Part shown: positions 49,601 through 62,230 of the stretch, in pieces
Layout of the letters: every line of letters begins with the position of its first letter
Numbering within the stretch: position 1 is the stretch's first letter
Source of the DNA: Spirodela intermedia
Lineage: Eukaryota; Streptophyta; Magnoliopsida; Alismatales; Araceae
Assembly (NCBI GenBank): GCA_902729315.2
Contig: LR746268.1
Coordinates: 465,001-529,000 of the forward strand
DNA length: 64,000 nt
Direction of reading: 5' to 3'
Translations under genes and position numbers: made by a program
The notes under the pieces: model-generated
The model's database searches: none
Told to the model about the DNA's origin: nothing
What the model saw: only the letters and a program-made list of their open reading frames with translations

Positions 49601-51954
49601 GGTCTTATGTTCAGTGGTTGACAAGAATCAACCTCTGGATATTGCACCTTTTTTTGTGGCAATCTCGTGATGTGGAGTAACAAAGGACAGAATATGGTAG
49701 CACAGTCAAGTGCAACATCTGAATTTTGAGCAATGGCTCAAGTTCCGCATGATCTACCTTGGATGAAGATCACCTAGAAAGACTTGATGATAAAGTGCGA
49801 TAGATCGATCAGACTCTATTGTGACAAGTATGCAGCACATACAACATGATTGAACGAAGAACATCAAGATTGACAGACAACTCATCAAAAAAAAATTAGA
49901 GAGAGATACACTATATGTTTCAACAAATGGCCACCTTGCAAGTGTACTTGCAAAGATATTTAGTAGTCAGTCCAGTGTTTCCAGATATTGTATCCAAACT
50001 GGTAATGGAGAATATCTAATCACCAACTTGAGGGGAACTGTTGGAAAGAACATATAGTTAGGAGTTTGGCTCTTAGCTGCTCAATTTCTTATTTTTTCAG
50101 ATATTTTCCTTATTTCATGACCTTTGTACATAGCTAGTAGGCATCTATGATGTGAATAATAAGTAGAGATTTTTTTCCCATTTTATATCCTCTTGGAATT
50201 TGCATCACTGTATAGTTTTCAATACCTTGCTCCAAAGACAATACAGGAGCAAAGATGCCACACCTTCCTATAAAACGGGCTCAATGGAAACTAAAAAAAT
50301 TTCACGCTCAATACCTTGTTAGCAAAACCATCGGACATCTTGTTCATACGGGTATACTCTCTTTAAAAAAAATACAGACAAATTTATCTTTTCTATAACA
50401 ATAAAAAAAATGGTAGCCTTTTTATTTCTCTGTATGAACAGGTTAATCAAGTTGCAGAGACTCATTACACAGTGAAATGTATGCGGCTCAAGCCAATTGG
50501 TACCGAGGAAACTTGGTTGACAAGAAGTCCCCATGAGGTAGTGCAACATTCAATGATTATCAAAGTATATGCGATTTTTCATTTATCCGTTTTTTACCTT
50601 TGAATTTATTAAAATTTCCCAGTTTACAGACAGCTTTTAACACCCTTTGAACCAATTATTATTATTATTATTATTAGACTAAACAAAGAGACCACAATGG
50701 AACGGGCCCTGACAGATTCAGAGGCATCACCCAATTGAGAAATTCCCCTAAAAAGAAGATTGGAATACAGGTGAAATGTAAGAAGGCTAGATATCACCCA
50801 AACCAGAGAGGAGTTCTGGTGCTGGAAGTAAGAGTGCCATTGAAAAATGGACGACTTAGATTATGAAACACTTCAAGCTACTAGTCCACATTAAGAGTGG
50901 ACATGAATGGTGTCCCAAGCTCTTCATTGCTAACATGAATGCCGCCATAAATCACACAACACCACCGGCCAAGAACAGGAACTCCAGTAAAGTATCAAAC
51001 TTTGCGCAAGTTCACTGTGAGTTTATTTATATAATCAAGCAGGAAGAGTTATGAACTTCCCTCGCCTAGTTCTCCATGTATGAAAATGCTCCGACCACCT
51101 TCATAATTGCATACTGAGAGAAGAAAGATGAAAAGAAAATTACCTCATTCACAGAGAGAATGAAGAAGAACAAAGGGTCGATGAAGACGGCCACAAGGCA
51201 AGATATCACGAAGAATTTGTTCCAACGTTGGACGTGCTCGTTGTGTGGATTCATTATGAACTTTGAACTCAGAAACTGGAATCGTTTCCTTCCACGTCCT
51301 GTAGCATCCGCGTGAATCTTGTCATGATTTTGAGCATAACACATGAAACGGGATCTCTTTAAAATCGATACACAAGAAAATGAGGTGACTCTCAGTTGAA
51401 GGATGGGAACGTTCATTACCCGGAAAATCAGATTCTTCCTCCCCCGCCGAAGGATATAAGATCGCACCTTGCCTCATGGGGAAGACCACCGATGCTCGAT
51501 ATGCCCCCGGACAGGTGGTGCAGTAGGGATCATTGCACATGCCCAACTGCCCCGAGTTCATTAGAGGATCCTTCTTCCAGTGGTGACCGCCGCCTTCATC
51601 CGCCAACCCGCCGGCGCCGCCCTCCGGCGCCACAACTGTGTCGGGTTTGCTGGGCGGCTCCTCCGGCGGCGGAGGGGGGGCCGACGGCGGCGTCGTCGTC
51701 CCCCGGTTCGTGCCCCCGTACAGCGGCCCGCTCCTGGGCGCAGAAAATTGGGGCCGGGGGGGCCTCCTCTTCAGCGGCTCCGTGTGGAACATACCCTTGG
51801 CGGCGCCGGGCCCGGTGCTGGTGCTGGGGGAAGGCCATAACATGGAGGTGCTCCGCAGCGCGACTCTGCGGAGCTCCACTTCCCGTTCAGTGGAGGAACC
51901 TGGTGGGCCAGTGTCAGAGAGGATAGGGACTGTGTCCCTCTCCCCGCGGGACAT
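40627..51954 (-). CDS. CNGC20-like: Cyclic nucleotide-gated channel, CNGC19/20-like, 782 aa
   Basis: Twelve minus-strand coding exons: 51954-51420, 51298-51144, 49384-49286, 48717-48580, 47736-47488, 46466-46203, 44586-44441, 43224-43147, 42403-42274, 41995-41749, 41377-41215 and 40771-40627; the phases all join. Landmarks: SGQLGMCNDPYCTTCP in the cytosolic N-terminus; S1 VAVFIDPLFFF; S4-S5 region LLQYVPRITRVLPLI; pore QISTLAGNQVPSDF with the AGNQ filter of group IV; C-linker QWMSHRHLPRHLQ; WAATRGVNEEELL; cyclic nucleotide-binding domain in exon 10 (VRIFSLMDEPILDAF, MVFIVRGQMESIG, EGDVCGEELLAW, residues 599-681); calmodulin-binding IQ motif HIQVVWKYHRWQR near the end. Group IV-A channels are plasma-membrane calcium channels in immunity and cell death. 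CNGC20 has about 764 aa. Intron 2 holds a copia remnant. Confidence 0.95.
50028..50221 (+). mobile_element. Copia 3' end with LTR in CNGC intron 2
   Basis: A polypurine tract TTGAGGGGAAC is followed by an LTR that starts TGTTGGAAAGAACATATAG at 50039 and ends about 50221. The 140 bp before it look like the tail of a copia RNase H region. Orientation is opposite to the CNGC gene. A related LTR lies at 60494-60688. Confidence 0.7.
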
Positions 51955-52560
51955 CCCCCTCCAAAACTGGGCTTCGGATTCCCCGAGAAAGACGATGGCC
52001 CAGAGACGAGAGCAGGAGGGGCTTCGAGTCGATAGCGGCCCCCTGCATAGAGGAGGAGCATAAGAAGGCGCACCAGCGAGGCGTCTGTGGAATCGGATGA
52101 GGGGGTCATGGGAAGAGTCAAAGATCGACGCTTCCTGGAAATGTTGGGGGAAGACTTGACCTCTGCGGAGGCCACTGGCTACTGGCGTAGCGGGGAGGTG
52201 AGGAAGGGCAGGAGGGAGGAAGAAGACGATATCTAGCTATACTAGTGGGTCCCGTCCTCTGCTGTATCCAATAGATACATGCCACGACCCCTTTGCGTAA
52301 TGGACATTTCGAGGAAGCGTGATGGGCGGCCAGATAAAGTCATCTGGATCCAGTAGTCCTCGCGAACAAAAGTAGTCAATGCTTCCACACGGCGACATGA
52401 TGAAATGAATTACAGGAATAGAGGTTATTCTTTCCGAGGGGAAAGGCCATGGAAAGAGCCGTCGTGGATGTCACTGATCAGCATGGGACGTAGATTCCTA
52501 GGAATCAGAATGCATTATCAGAAATACCGACAGACCGAAGTGGCCATTTGCTTCTAAAGT
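51955..52560 (-). promoter_or_regulatory. CNGC 5' UTR and promoter, duplicated upstream
   Basis: GC-rich leader and promoter of the CNGC gene. The block 51940-52520 matches 53340-53930 (shared GATCGACGCTTCCTGGAAAT / GATTGACGCTTCCTGGAAAT, GTCTGTGGAATC, GAATCAGAATG / GAATGAGAATG words), so a spare promoter copy lies 1.4 kb farther out. Confidence 0.7.
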
Positions 52561-52769
52561 AAACAGGTATTGTGGGAATGACCTTCCTCGTATAATGGAT
52601 TCTCAGGAAGATATTGAAAAGACAGCGCGCACGCTAACAGACGCCACGGATCGATCTCTTCCTCCGCCGCCGCCGAGGAACCCAGCAGCCGCCGCTGATC
52701 TTCCTGCGGTCTGCATACCTCCTCCAGGACGTCGCGATCTCGTGTAGGCAGAAACGATTTAGCTGTAAC

Positions 52770-53930
52770 AGTGGAGGTTCTTGAAGACATCGGAGATGTG
52801 TTGTTGGAAGAGGCTCATCCCAAGCTCTCCATTCCTAACATGAACGCCGATACAAATCACACAATACCACCGGCCAAGAACAGAAACTCCAGTAAAGCAT
52901 CAAACTTTCCAGGGTCCACGGTGAGTTTTTTGTATGTAATCATTATGGCAAACACCCATCAAGCAGAAAGCTGACTCGCTCTCCATGTATGAAAATGCTT
53001 TGACAGCTTCACAGTTGCGTAGAGAGAGCATCTAGACTGTGTCCCTGTTGAGACCACAGCCGCCAGCTTTCCTCCACGTGGGAACAGATCGTCCGTGATA
53101 GGACCCAACCACCTCAGCGGTTGACTGGCAGGCCGGGTCAACGACAGTGACCCAGTACCAGCCAAGGATCAGGCAGAGCCGGTCAGCCCGTGCCAAGCAA
53201 AGTCGTCGGAGGTGACGAAGAGCGGAAACGGGGGTGATAGTCTAATGGGCGACGGAAAGCAGCAGGGCTTCGGACGGGAGTGATGGTCTAATGGCCATCA
53301 AGGTCTGTAAGAAGACACCAAAGGAGCAGAAGGGGGGCATGACTCTCTCCCCATGGACGTCCTCCTCCACTGGACTTCGGATTTCCTGAGAAATACAATG
53401 ACGATGACCCAGCAAACGAGGGCAGGAGGGAGTTCGAGCCCAGAGCGACGCCCTACATGGAGGAGGAGCAGAAGAAGACGTCTGTGGAATCAGATGAGGG
53501 GAGGGCAAATACGGGGGGGGAAGATTGACGCTTCCTGGAAATACCGGGGGGGAAGACTTGTCTTCTGGGGAGGGCAATGGCGACTGGCATCGCAGGGAGG
53601 CGAGGAAGGGACGGAGAAAGGAAAAAGACGATCTGTAGTTTTCCCACTGGTCCCCTGATCTGTCGTGATCCAGTAGAGACATGCTACGACACCTTCCTGT
53701 GATGGACATTTCAACTCACGTCGTCCGCCGCCAGATAACGTGATATGGATGATTGACTTTGGGAGTCCACGCAAACGAAATAATTCAATGGTTCCATATT
53801 TTCACGTTACAGAAAGGATTATAGGAACAGCAGTTATTCTTTCCGGTGGGAAAAGCCACAGAAAGAGCCATCATCGATATCACCCGTCAGCATGGGAGCT
53901 AAATTACTGGGAATGAGAATGTGATTCTGG
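52770..53930 (-). pseudogene. CNGC 5'-end remnant (intron 2 plus promoter)
   Basis: 52770-53030 matches 50870-51110 in CNGC intron 2 (shared CACCGGCCAAGAACAG, AACTCCAGTAAAG, CTCCATGTATGAAAATGCT). 53340-53930 matches the CNGC promoter at 51940-52520. The DNA that should lie between them, exons 2 and 1, is missing or replaced (53040-53330). This is a partial tandem copy without coding capacity. Frames such as 53242-53709 on the minus strand are not family proteins. Confidence 0.85.
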
Positions 53931-54073
53931 AATAGCTTTTGACTCTGCAAAGGAGAGTCACACCAAGTAACACAATGATGCTCAAATTTGGAACCTTGTC
54001 AATAAATCTACAACATTATTGTAAGGTGACTGGTCTGTTTTGGAACATTCTTACGAGCTATCAGCTATCTAAT

Positions 54074-54128
54074 GAGAATTAGATAATAATCATCCACCAG
54101 ATCTACTGATGACTATTATCTAATTCTC
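54074..54128. repeat. 21-bp near-perfect inverted repeat
   Basis: Left arm 54074-54094 (GAGAATTAGATAATAATCAT + C) and right arm 54108-54128 pair at 20 of 21 positions over a 13-bp loop. It could be the end of a small inverted-repeat element or an RNA hairpin; no larger element is recognised. Confidence 0.6.
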
Positions 54129-55200
54129 AAGATGATGTACTGAAGTCAACTCAAGAGCAAGGTCAACTTCAAGTGGGGCCTCCACCAACAACAAGAAGTC
54201 AACTCCCAAGAAGATCAGCTGGGATTAAGGTCAACCCTAATCTCCAACTTCGTATGGGAAAAGTCAGTTGGAGGCTACCTCCATTGCTATATCCTAAGTG
54301 GAACTTTGGGTTGACATCCCATGGATCCATAGGGATCAACAAGAGGATTCGCCCTATTCAATGGGCCCAAGAAGAAGAAGAAGAAGAGGAGCCCATGGAG
54401 GAAGGCCCATCAACCAATGGGTCCATAGGAGAAGGATAAGGCGTGACCTTCTAAGAGACACCATCTTGCCTTTCTCTAACCGCCCAATTACCTTATCTCT
54501 CATTCATCTCGTCTCCTGTAAATTGAAGATGGAATGCAATGAAAAGACAACTCTTTTGGAATTGGAATAATCATCTTGCCTTTCTCTCCCTTTCTCTCTC
54601 GTTCGTTCTCTCCCTCGCCTCCTCTCCCTCTCTATTTTCCGTCTCTCCCTTTCTCGTTCATTGTCGCTCTCGTTCGTTCTTCTCTCTCTCGCCTCATCTC
54701 CCTCTCTATCTTCCGTCTCTCCCTCTCACTTCCGTTGAGGCCTTCTCATTTTATCCCTTTCTCTTTCCGGCCCTTTATTTATTATTTATCCATTCATACC
54801 CCATGCTCTCCAAATTCCTCCTTTATTTATTCACGCCATTTTCTCTCTCCGACTGTTGCCACTTTAAAAATCGTGCTTCTTCCAATTCCAAGGATCTTCA
54901 AAGTCTTCCATTGACTAAGATACGTTGAGCCCTCTCCTATTCGTGAAATTTGGTCTATTCGAAAAGTCGTTGATCTTAGGAGTTTGTCATCCATAGGATA
55001 GCCACTCCCTATGGTTCTAAGTATCTCTGATTTCTTGAATTAGCCCTCTTAAAAGATAATTAAATGATCCTCTCATCTGAATTCTAAGATTAATCTCCTC
55101 TTAAATCTTCTCTTTTCAATTCTATCCAAGTCTAATTTCTAACCACTTCTTAGATTTCCTAAAGAGTAAGAAACATTTTGGATAGTCTTTATCCTCGTCT
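54129..55200. other. Unassigned region with pyrimidine-rich stretch
   Basis: An 88-codon + strand ORF at 54173-54439, ending in EEEEEEEPMEEGPS, is not recognised and may be the tail of an old retroelement frame. From 54560 to 54850 the + strand is very rich in C and T (CTCTC, CGTTCGTTCTC words), which produces Ser/Leu/Phe-rich ORFs without meaning. Nothing else is supported. Confidence 0.4.
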
Positions 55201-55229
55201 CAGTCCCACATCAAATTTCATCTTGAATG

Positions 55230-58200
55230 GTCTTAGGCAAAAGTTGACAAGGTTCCCTTCCATAAATTGAACATCTCGTCTCCTTCTATCAACCTTCTGT
55301 GTCATAATGATTTGCATGTGCTTTAATTGGTCTTTGATGATAGTGAGCATCTGATCTTGATCTTGTAATTGCTAATCTATTGTGGAAAGAGGTGAGGGTG
55401 GAATAGCATATTTGATCACAATAGAAAGATCTCATCCATAAACCACATTGAATAGTGTTGTCTTGATAGTCGAATGGTGAGTAGTGTTGCACAAATACTT
55501 AGCCCAATGCAACCATTCACTCTATGATTTGGGTTTAGTAGATGTAAAACATCTTAAGTTACTAAGTACCTATTGACAACCTCTGACTGTCCATCCGTTT
55601 GAGGGTGGTATGTAGCACTTATTTTTAATTTAACATTTAGTGTGAATAGCTCCTTCTAAAAATTGTTGGTAAAAAACTTGTCACAATCTCAAATAATTGA
55701 TCTTAGCATCCCATGAAGTCGTACCACTTCCTTGGAAAAGGTAAGTGCAACCTCATGAGCTGAAAACAATTATTTTAGATGAACAAAGTGACTATATTTT
55801 CTCAATCTGTCCATGACAACTAGTATGAAATTGAAGTCCTTAGATTAAGGTAATCCTTCTAAGAAATTCATAGTTAAGTCCTAAATTCATGGAAACACTA
55901 GTAATGGTTAGAGTAGACCTCGAGGACCAAGTGAAGATAGCTTGTGTTTTTGACATGTTGTACACTCATCAATATATCTCTTAATTGACTTTTTCATGCC
56001 TGACTAATAAACATTATTTGAGACTCTTAAAAAATTTCGAAGAAATCTAACATGTTGACCACCACTTGGGCTATCATGGATTTCTCTTAAAAGAATTGGA
56101 ATAAAAATAAATTGAGATGAAACTATTAGTTGTTCTTTATGTAACAATATTCTCTATTGTAATGAGAAGTTAGGATGTACATGAGAGGCTTTAGAGAGAT
56201 CATAAACAATTGAGGATAACCTTGAGTCATGAGATATTTCATCTTTGATCTTAGTAAAATCAATCAATTGAAAATATTGCACATACATTTCTTGTAATTT
56301 TGCGTTACTAGGCTAACGAGATAAATCATCTACCACTATATTATATCTCTCTACTTTAAATCAAATTTCAAAATCCAGATCCATCAATTTAATCAACCAC
56401 TTGTGATAAGGATCTAATACGAGCTTTTGTTCAAGTAAAAACTTCAAAGATTTTTGATCTATGCAGATTATAAATCATTGATGTAACAAGTAATGGTGCC
56501 ACCTTTGGACAGACCTTACTAGGGCAAATAGTTCTTGTTCATAGAATGATTTAGCTTGTAACTATTTTGATAAATTTCGACTAAAATAAATTATAGGTCT
56601 GCTTTCTTGTATTAATACATCTTCAATGTCATAATTCGAAGCATTTATTTCAATGATGCATGTCTTAGAAAAATCAGGTAAGGATAATATTAGAGTTATA
56701 GACAATGACTTTTGTAGTTGATCAAAAGCACATTGGGCGTCTTGATTCCAGCAAAATGATTCCTTCTTCAATGATTTAATTATGGGTGCTACAATTAAAG
56801 CATACCTTACCACAAAACAATGATAGTAATAGTAAGACCTAGGAATGATCGCAATTTACGAATATTATTTGGAACTAGCCAATTTGTAATAATAGAAAAT
56901 TTTCCTTGATCCACTATTACCCCTTTGGTAGAAATATAGTGCCCAAGATATTCTAACTTGTGTTAGCTGATGTGACACTTCTATGTGTTCACATGTAAAT
57001 AGTTTTTGAATAGTACTTAAAATACTTGTAAGAGGTGTCACTCAAGTTGATCTTGGTTTCTATTAAAAACTACAATATTATCAAAAAATACTAGAAAAAA
57101 TCGACGAATATAAGGTCAAAAAATTTAGTTCATTAATGACTGAAATGTAGCAACAACATTCATTAAACTAAATGGTACTACCTCACATTTGTAGTGCCCC
57201 TCATGGATTTTAAATGGTGTTTTAGGGATGTCATATTTCTTCATTCTGATTTGGTAATAGCCAGATTTTAAATCTAATTTTGAAACTATTGTCATCCCAT
57301 ATAACTCATCTATTAACTCAGCTACTACAGGTAAAGGATAACGGTTGGGCACAATCATTTTGTTTAATGCTTGATAATTCACACAAAATTCCCATCCCCC
57401 ATCTTTTTTTCTTTCCTAAAATTTTTGGACTGGTGTAAGGGCTTTGTAATGGTTGAATTATACATGCATCACCTAATTCTTGAATGATCTTTAGAGCCAA
57501 CTCATTAGACTATAGTGTGAATATTTATACAATCTCAAATTAATAAGTATACCTTCAAGGTAGACATAAATCAAATGATCTATCTCTCTTGTAGGAGGTA
57601 ATTCAATTAGTAGATAAAATACTTGAAGACATTAGCTCTAAAGTATACATTCTAATTTGATGTCAAGTACTTTTTTATGTCTTGATTATGTAATGATACA
57701 TATGTAGTAAGCAATGTTCCTTCCTCAATACATGAATCCTCTAGATCAGCCCAATCATCTTCTAGTTCCTATTGAATCAATTTATCATTAGAATAAACAA
57801 TTACAATATATAAAATTTTCTTACAATGATGACCAGGTCCATATTTGTCATCACAATAGAAGCATAAACCTTTGATCTTGCATCTATTACCTAATTTTTT
57901 GTCATTTCTGTTTGCCTTGTAAAGGGTTTCCATCCACCCCTATTTTCTTTGTTTCATTTTGAGTTGTTGACTTGTAGAGAGAATCCAGCCCTCTCTCATC
58001 ATTTCTTGTAAGATTTCTTCTTGATGAGGAAAATCTTATTGTTCTTGATATGTAGCTAGACATAAGATGAGTCTCCGTTTTAATCTATTTAGGTAAACTC
58101 ATATGTCATGCTGCACACAAGGTGCATGTGTTCTTCAGCCTCCAAAGAGGCATTTATAATTTTTAATAATCTCATTGGCTTTGTTCTAGACAATTTAGAT

Positions 58201-59234
58201 TGAATTTCTAGTTTAAAACCTTTCAAATATGTCTGCTCCATAACTTCTCATGAAATTTTGGGAAGAAAGGTAGAGAAATGTTTGAATTCTTGTTTATGAT
58301 TAGACAGATCCTATTTGATATCCATAAATTGTTGATACATGTTTCCCTCTTTAAGAGTTCCAAAATACCTCTAAATCTAGCTGTGAAAATCCTACCAATT
58401 CTTGAATGGATATCTATCCTCTGTTCGAATGTATCATTTCAATACAATATCATCTAATTGTAAGCTGATTACCTCCAATCATTCTTCTTCTTGAATTTTG
58501 TTGATTCAAAAATATCTCTATGCACATTAGAGTCATCCTTTTGGATTGCTTCTTTCAAAGATGCTGATATCTCCTTTCTTTGTTGTTTGTTTCTATCTAA
58601 AATTTGATTTGAAACTAGTACAAAAGTTGGTTCCTCAAGTCGTGAATTGACTCTCTCCTATTGCTCATTCTTTGGAGAATTCCTAATTGATTGAGATGTC
58701 ATACTTGTTGTTGGATTTTTCTTTTCTAATACTAACAACATTTCACTAATAGATTTCTTGAATTCATCAAACTTCTCATCCATCCATTGAAGGAATTGTT
58801 GTAGCAGATTTGTTGATTCTAAATTTCAATTTTTATAGCTCCTCTCTCATACACTTTTGTCCCTCTTTGATTTATTCTGCATCAGTCTCCAATACCTCCA
58901 GACGATTTTCTATAATTCTTAGTCCTATGCCTCTAAGAGTTTGCTTTGATACCAGTTGATATGATCCCTTTCTCTCCTCTTGGACAAAAAAGAGAAAATG
59001 AACAATGTATTAAAAAAAACAAAGAAAACAATGAACATACGAGAATTAGTTTGAAAGAATTCTCCACTCTTCCTTTCCTCTTGTGACCTTCTACCATGAT
59101 ATGCCCTATTATTCACATGAGAGGATATTTATATTATTCAGCATGTTTCTATCCCAATGTTTACTATGGAAGCTTCTAGATTGTTCTCTTATGACGAACA
59201 TGCCTTTAGGGTTATTGTATCATAATACTTCACA
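55230..59234 (-). mobile_element. Decayed Ty3/gypsy LTR retrotransposon
   Basis: Minus-strand order fits gypsy. LTR at 59234-58957 (278 bp, TGTGAAGTAT ... GGATCATATCA). Primer-binding site TGGTATCAAAGC at 58954-58943. Gag CCHC knuckle CFYCDDKYGPGHHC near 57850. Reverse transcriptase near 57500-57060 (MIVPNRYPLPVVAELIDEL, KLDLKSGYYQIRM, then VFFDNIVVFN). RNase H region 56813-56562 (FCWNQDAQCAFDQLQ, PIIYFSRNLS). Integrase remains 56300-55250 (CTEC..., GLWMRSFYCDQI). The catalytic FFDD motif reads FFDN, and stops and shifts are frequent, so it is inactive. I did not find the second LTR. Confidence 0.88.
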
Positions 59235-59236
59235 AA

Positions 59237-60145
59237 ATAGTAGAATAACAAAAACATCAAGAAAGAAGTAGTCACAAAGATTATGCATAAGAACTTTTCG
59301 GTTCAACAACAAAGTCTTGAGATCTATCAACTCTCGATTTGAGAGCTACATATGCTAGCTTGAACTGCAACCTACATCCTACATTTTAGAGATACCATGT
59401 TCCCATAAAGAAATTTTATTACAATAATGAGTTATACGAGTACAACATCAAAACTTATTAAATCAAATAAATAAATCAATAAGACCATTATCTCATTAAT
59501 GTTTTTGTCATTTGAGCTACAACTTTAAATTTAATAAGAATGAGGTCCTTTTCACCAACATGCTAATAAAAGTTTTTTGGGCAAAAGGTCATGGAAGTTT
59601 CTTGATAACATATCACAAACATAAAAAAGTTTTTTCTTGATATCAACCAAGTTCTATGGAAAAAAATTACAATGATAGAACATTATTTTCTGAAGTTAAT
59701 AAGAAAAAAAGAGAATGACTAACAAATTTAAGGATGCTAACACATCTACTAAATGATCTAGAACAAAGTGACATGAGTGCTCTTGAGCACAACTTGTTGT
59801 TCTTATGATACAAACCACAACATGAAATGTATTGATTTCTAGTGAAAGGAATGAAAAAATGTCTGGAGTGGGTCTTAAGTTAGAAAAAATTAGAAACCTA
59901 CTCCATGTGAAAAGTACCTTGGCTTACCTGACTAAGAATGTGTCACAAGTAGACAATGACTTTCATAGTTCTAATAGTTGTAATTCCTATCGCAAATAGG
60001 TAGAAAGGAAGGTAGAAAATGAACTTATAATCTTATTAAAATACAAAATAAAGGGTAAAAAGGAAGGTAATATCCTAGAGAAATTGAGGAAGAAAAACAT
60101 GAAGAATTGTTAAATCATCAACTACAAGAATGATTAATAATAATA
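59237..60145 (-). pseudogene. CNGC middle remnant (exons 4 and 3 copies)
   Basis: Matches 48590-49480 of the CNGC gene in the same orientation. Shared words include ATCAAAACTTATTAAATCAAA, TTTGTCATTTGAGCTACAAC and AATGAGGTCCTTTT. The exon 4 copy is broken and the exon 3 copy (near 59935-60030) has insertions and lost codons. It starts at the edge of the gypsy LTR, which suggests that the element landed in the exon 4 copy. Confidence 0.88.
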
Positions 60146-60493
60146 GGCATTCAACTATGTACCAAGACATTTCATTGTAGTCATAGAAAGAATTAAAAAT
60201 ACATAAAATATTAAAGGAGCATTAGTCCAAACAATGTTGAAGTGATACATAATAAGAATAAGTAGACTCTCTCAAAATTAGTGCCAAAAAATTGAGTTGA
60301 CTAGTGGCATAAATTTGGTTCTATGGTACTTGGTACAACATATCATGATATTAAGCATGACATATTAGAATACAGGAACCCTTAAGAGATTGCCTCGTTA
60401 GATCCAAAGTAAGGATAAGAGAGCATAGGTTTGGAAAAATAGAAAAGGCATACCCAAAATTAATAAAAAAACAATAATATTGGGGCCTTCTAT

Positions 60494-60701
60494 GGGAAAG
60501 AATTTATATCAAGGAGTTTGGCTCTTAGTTTTCTATTTTTTTAGTTTCCTATTTCGCTAGATAATTTCCTTATTTCGTGGCCCTTGTACTTATATATCAC
60601 TAGTAGGCATCTATAATGTGAATAATAATTACATATTTTGTTCCCACTGTTTATCCTCATAGAGTTTGTCATTATATGGTTTTTGACATGGTATCAAATC
60701 C
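60494..60701 (+). mobile_element. Copia LTR with primer-binding site
   Basis: 60494-60688 resembles the LTR in CNGC intron 2 (AGGAGTTTGGCTCTTAG, TTTCCTTATTTC, AGTAGGCATCTAT..TGTGAATAATAA). It is followed directly by TGGTATCAAATCC (60689-60701), like a copia initiator-tRNA primer site. This would be the 5' LTR of a + strand element whose body is not recognisable. Confidence 0.65.
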
Positions 60702-62061
60702 AAGTTTGTAGTAGCTAGCTTCTAGAGAATCAAGGGTTTGCTTCCTACCTTCAACCGTAGTCTAGATTTTGCTCTAATTAGTACTCAGATTAGTCAAGGG
60801 CCACTTTGTTCATGCAACAAGGAGGATCTTGTTGCTCTGGGTGCTTGACCACATGAATGCTAACTTTGTGCCTTTTTCTCTCTCCTATTTTGTGAGAGAG
60901 CATCCTAGCGGTTGTTGCCAAAGAAATCTCTACTCTACGGCACACCTTGTGACAATTGCACATCATTGATTCCTACCTTTCTAGCCTTGTTCTCAAATCA
61001 TTTTTCTGATCATCATACTTCATTGTCAATCCTTTGGGCCTTGATTGCTGATAATTCCCCTTCTTTATCATTGTCCTTCACTATCAATCATTTCAATCTA
61101 ATTTCTTGACAATCTTCCTTGATTATTGACCTTCATTTTTGAAACTCTTAACCTTTAACACTAAGAATATTTTTCACTACAAAGAGTTGTTAGTTTTTCT
61201 ATAGATATTATACAAGAGGTTAAGAGAGTTCATTAAAAAATGTGGTTCTTGTTTATTGGTGTATTTAGATAAGTTCCCATCCTCTATTAGGTTAAATGCA
61301 TCAAGTACAACCTTTGATAACTCCTAAATAATGGATTCAAGAGCTACTAACCATATGACCCCTTCATTAAATATCTTCTTCACATATTCTCTCTATCCAA
61401 GAAGTAAGTGTTGTGGAGAGGCCTTAACAAAATAAACCCTACATCTTTCATGTCATCAGATATACTCTTATGTGTCTATAGTGATGTTAGTAGTTCCACA
61501 ACTCTCAAGGGCCTAGTATAAATATCAAACCCCTTCCCTCTTGTAATACTAATTCTTGTTTATCATGCAATAAATTATTCTTCCTTTCCAAGGGTGCTTA
61601 GGGATCTACCACCACACTATGTAAGATTTGATCTCAATGCATATATGTATATATATATAAATATATATAATATGTATTATGAGACTATCATTAAGAAATT
61701 CTTCTTAAAGTGGTTCATTAAAGATTAATAAGAGGTTATAACATCCTACATAAGTATGAGATTAAAAGTGTAGATGCTAGTTTCTATTTCAATTTTATGA
61801 TGAATAAAATTAGAAAAATGACAACAGAAGATAAACCACCTATTGCCTATAAATAAAGAGTTGTAGTCCTTAGGCCACACATCGTCAAAATTACTCTTGA
61901 AGCATTTCATCATTCCATGAGAAAGTAGTTATACAATTCAGAACAACTCCAGTGTGTTGATCTAAAAGGCCACAGCCTCAAATTAGATCGAAATGAACTC
62001 TGTGTTTTCCACTCACTTGCATTTGCATTCTTATATGAGGCTCAATACTAGACCCTTCTAG
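60702..62061. other. AT-rich spacer, no gene seen
   Basis: May hold the decayed body of the copia element whose LTR and primer site end at 60701. No pol motif could be read. A short (AT)n stretch lies at 61639-61680. Confidence 0.4.
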
Positions 62062-62230
62062 TTTTCAGTCTCCATTAGGCTCTTCTACTCCCTCCTACCA
62101 CTGATTCTATGACACCGACAATCAAAGCGCAGAAAATACTCCTCACCATCATTTATCAATGTGATGTTGACAACTCTGATTACTCCAATGCTTTCATGAG
62201 GACTAAGAAGGAAGCCAGGTTTCAAGTAGT
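62062..62230 (-). pseudogene. RING gene 5' fragment with CpG decay
   Basis: Corresponds to 40010-40160 of the RING gene. The words AATCGGAGCGCAGAAGCGAC and CGTCGTCCATCAACC appear as AATCAAAGCGCAGAAAATAC and CACCATCATTTATCA. Most differences are CG to TG/CA, the mark of old cytosine methylation. The promoter copy goes on to about 62470. Confidence 0.8.

Noticed and set aside
51580-52063. + strand ORFs across CNGC exon 1
   Set aside because: Antisense shadows of the GC-rich first exon and leader.
53242-53774. Pro/Ser-rich minus-strand ORFs upstream of CNGC
   Set aside because: The DNA is a copy of the CNGC promoter and leader, not of a coding exon.
54173-54439. 88-codon ORF with acidic tail
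   Set aside because: No recognised family, and composition is repeat-driven at the end. Kept only as a note under the unassigned region.
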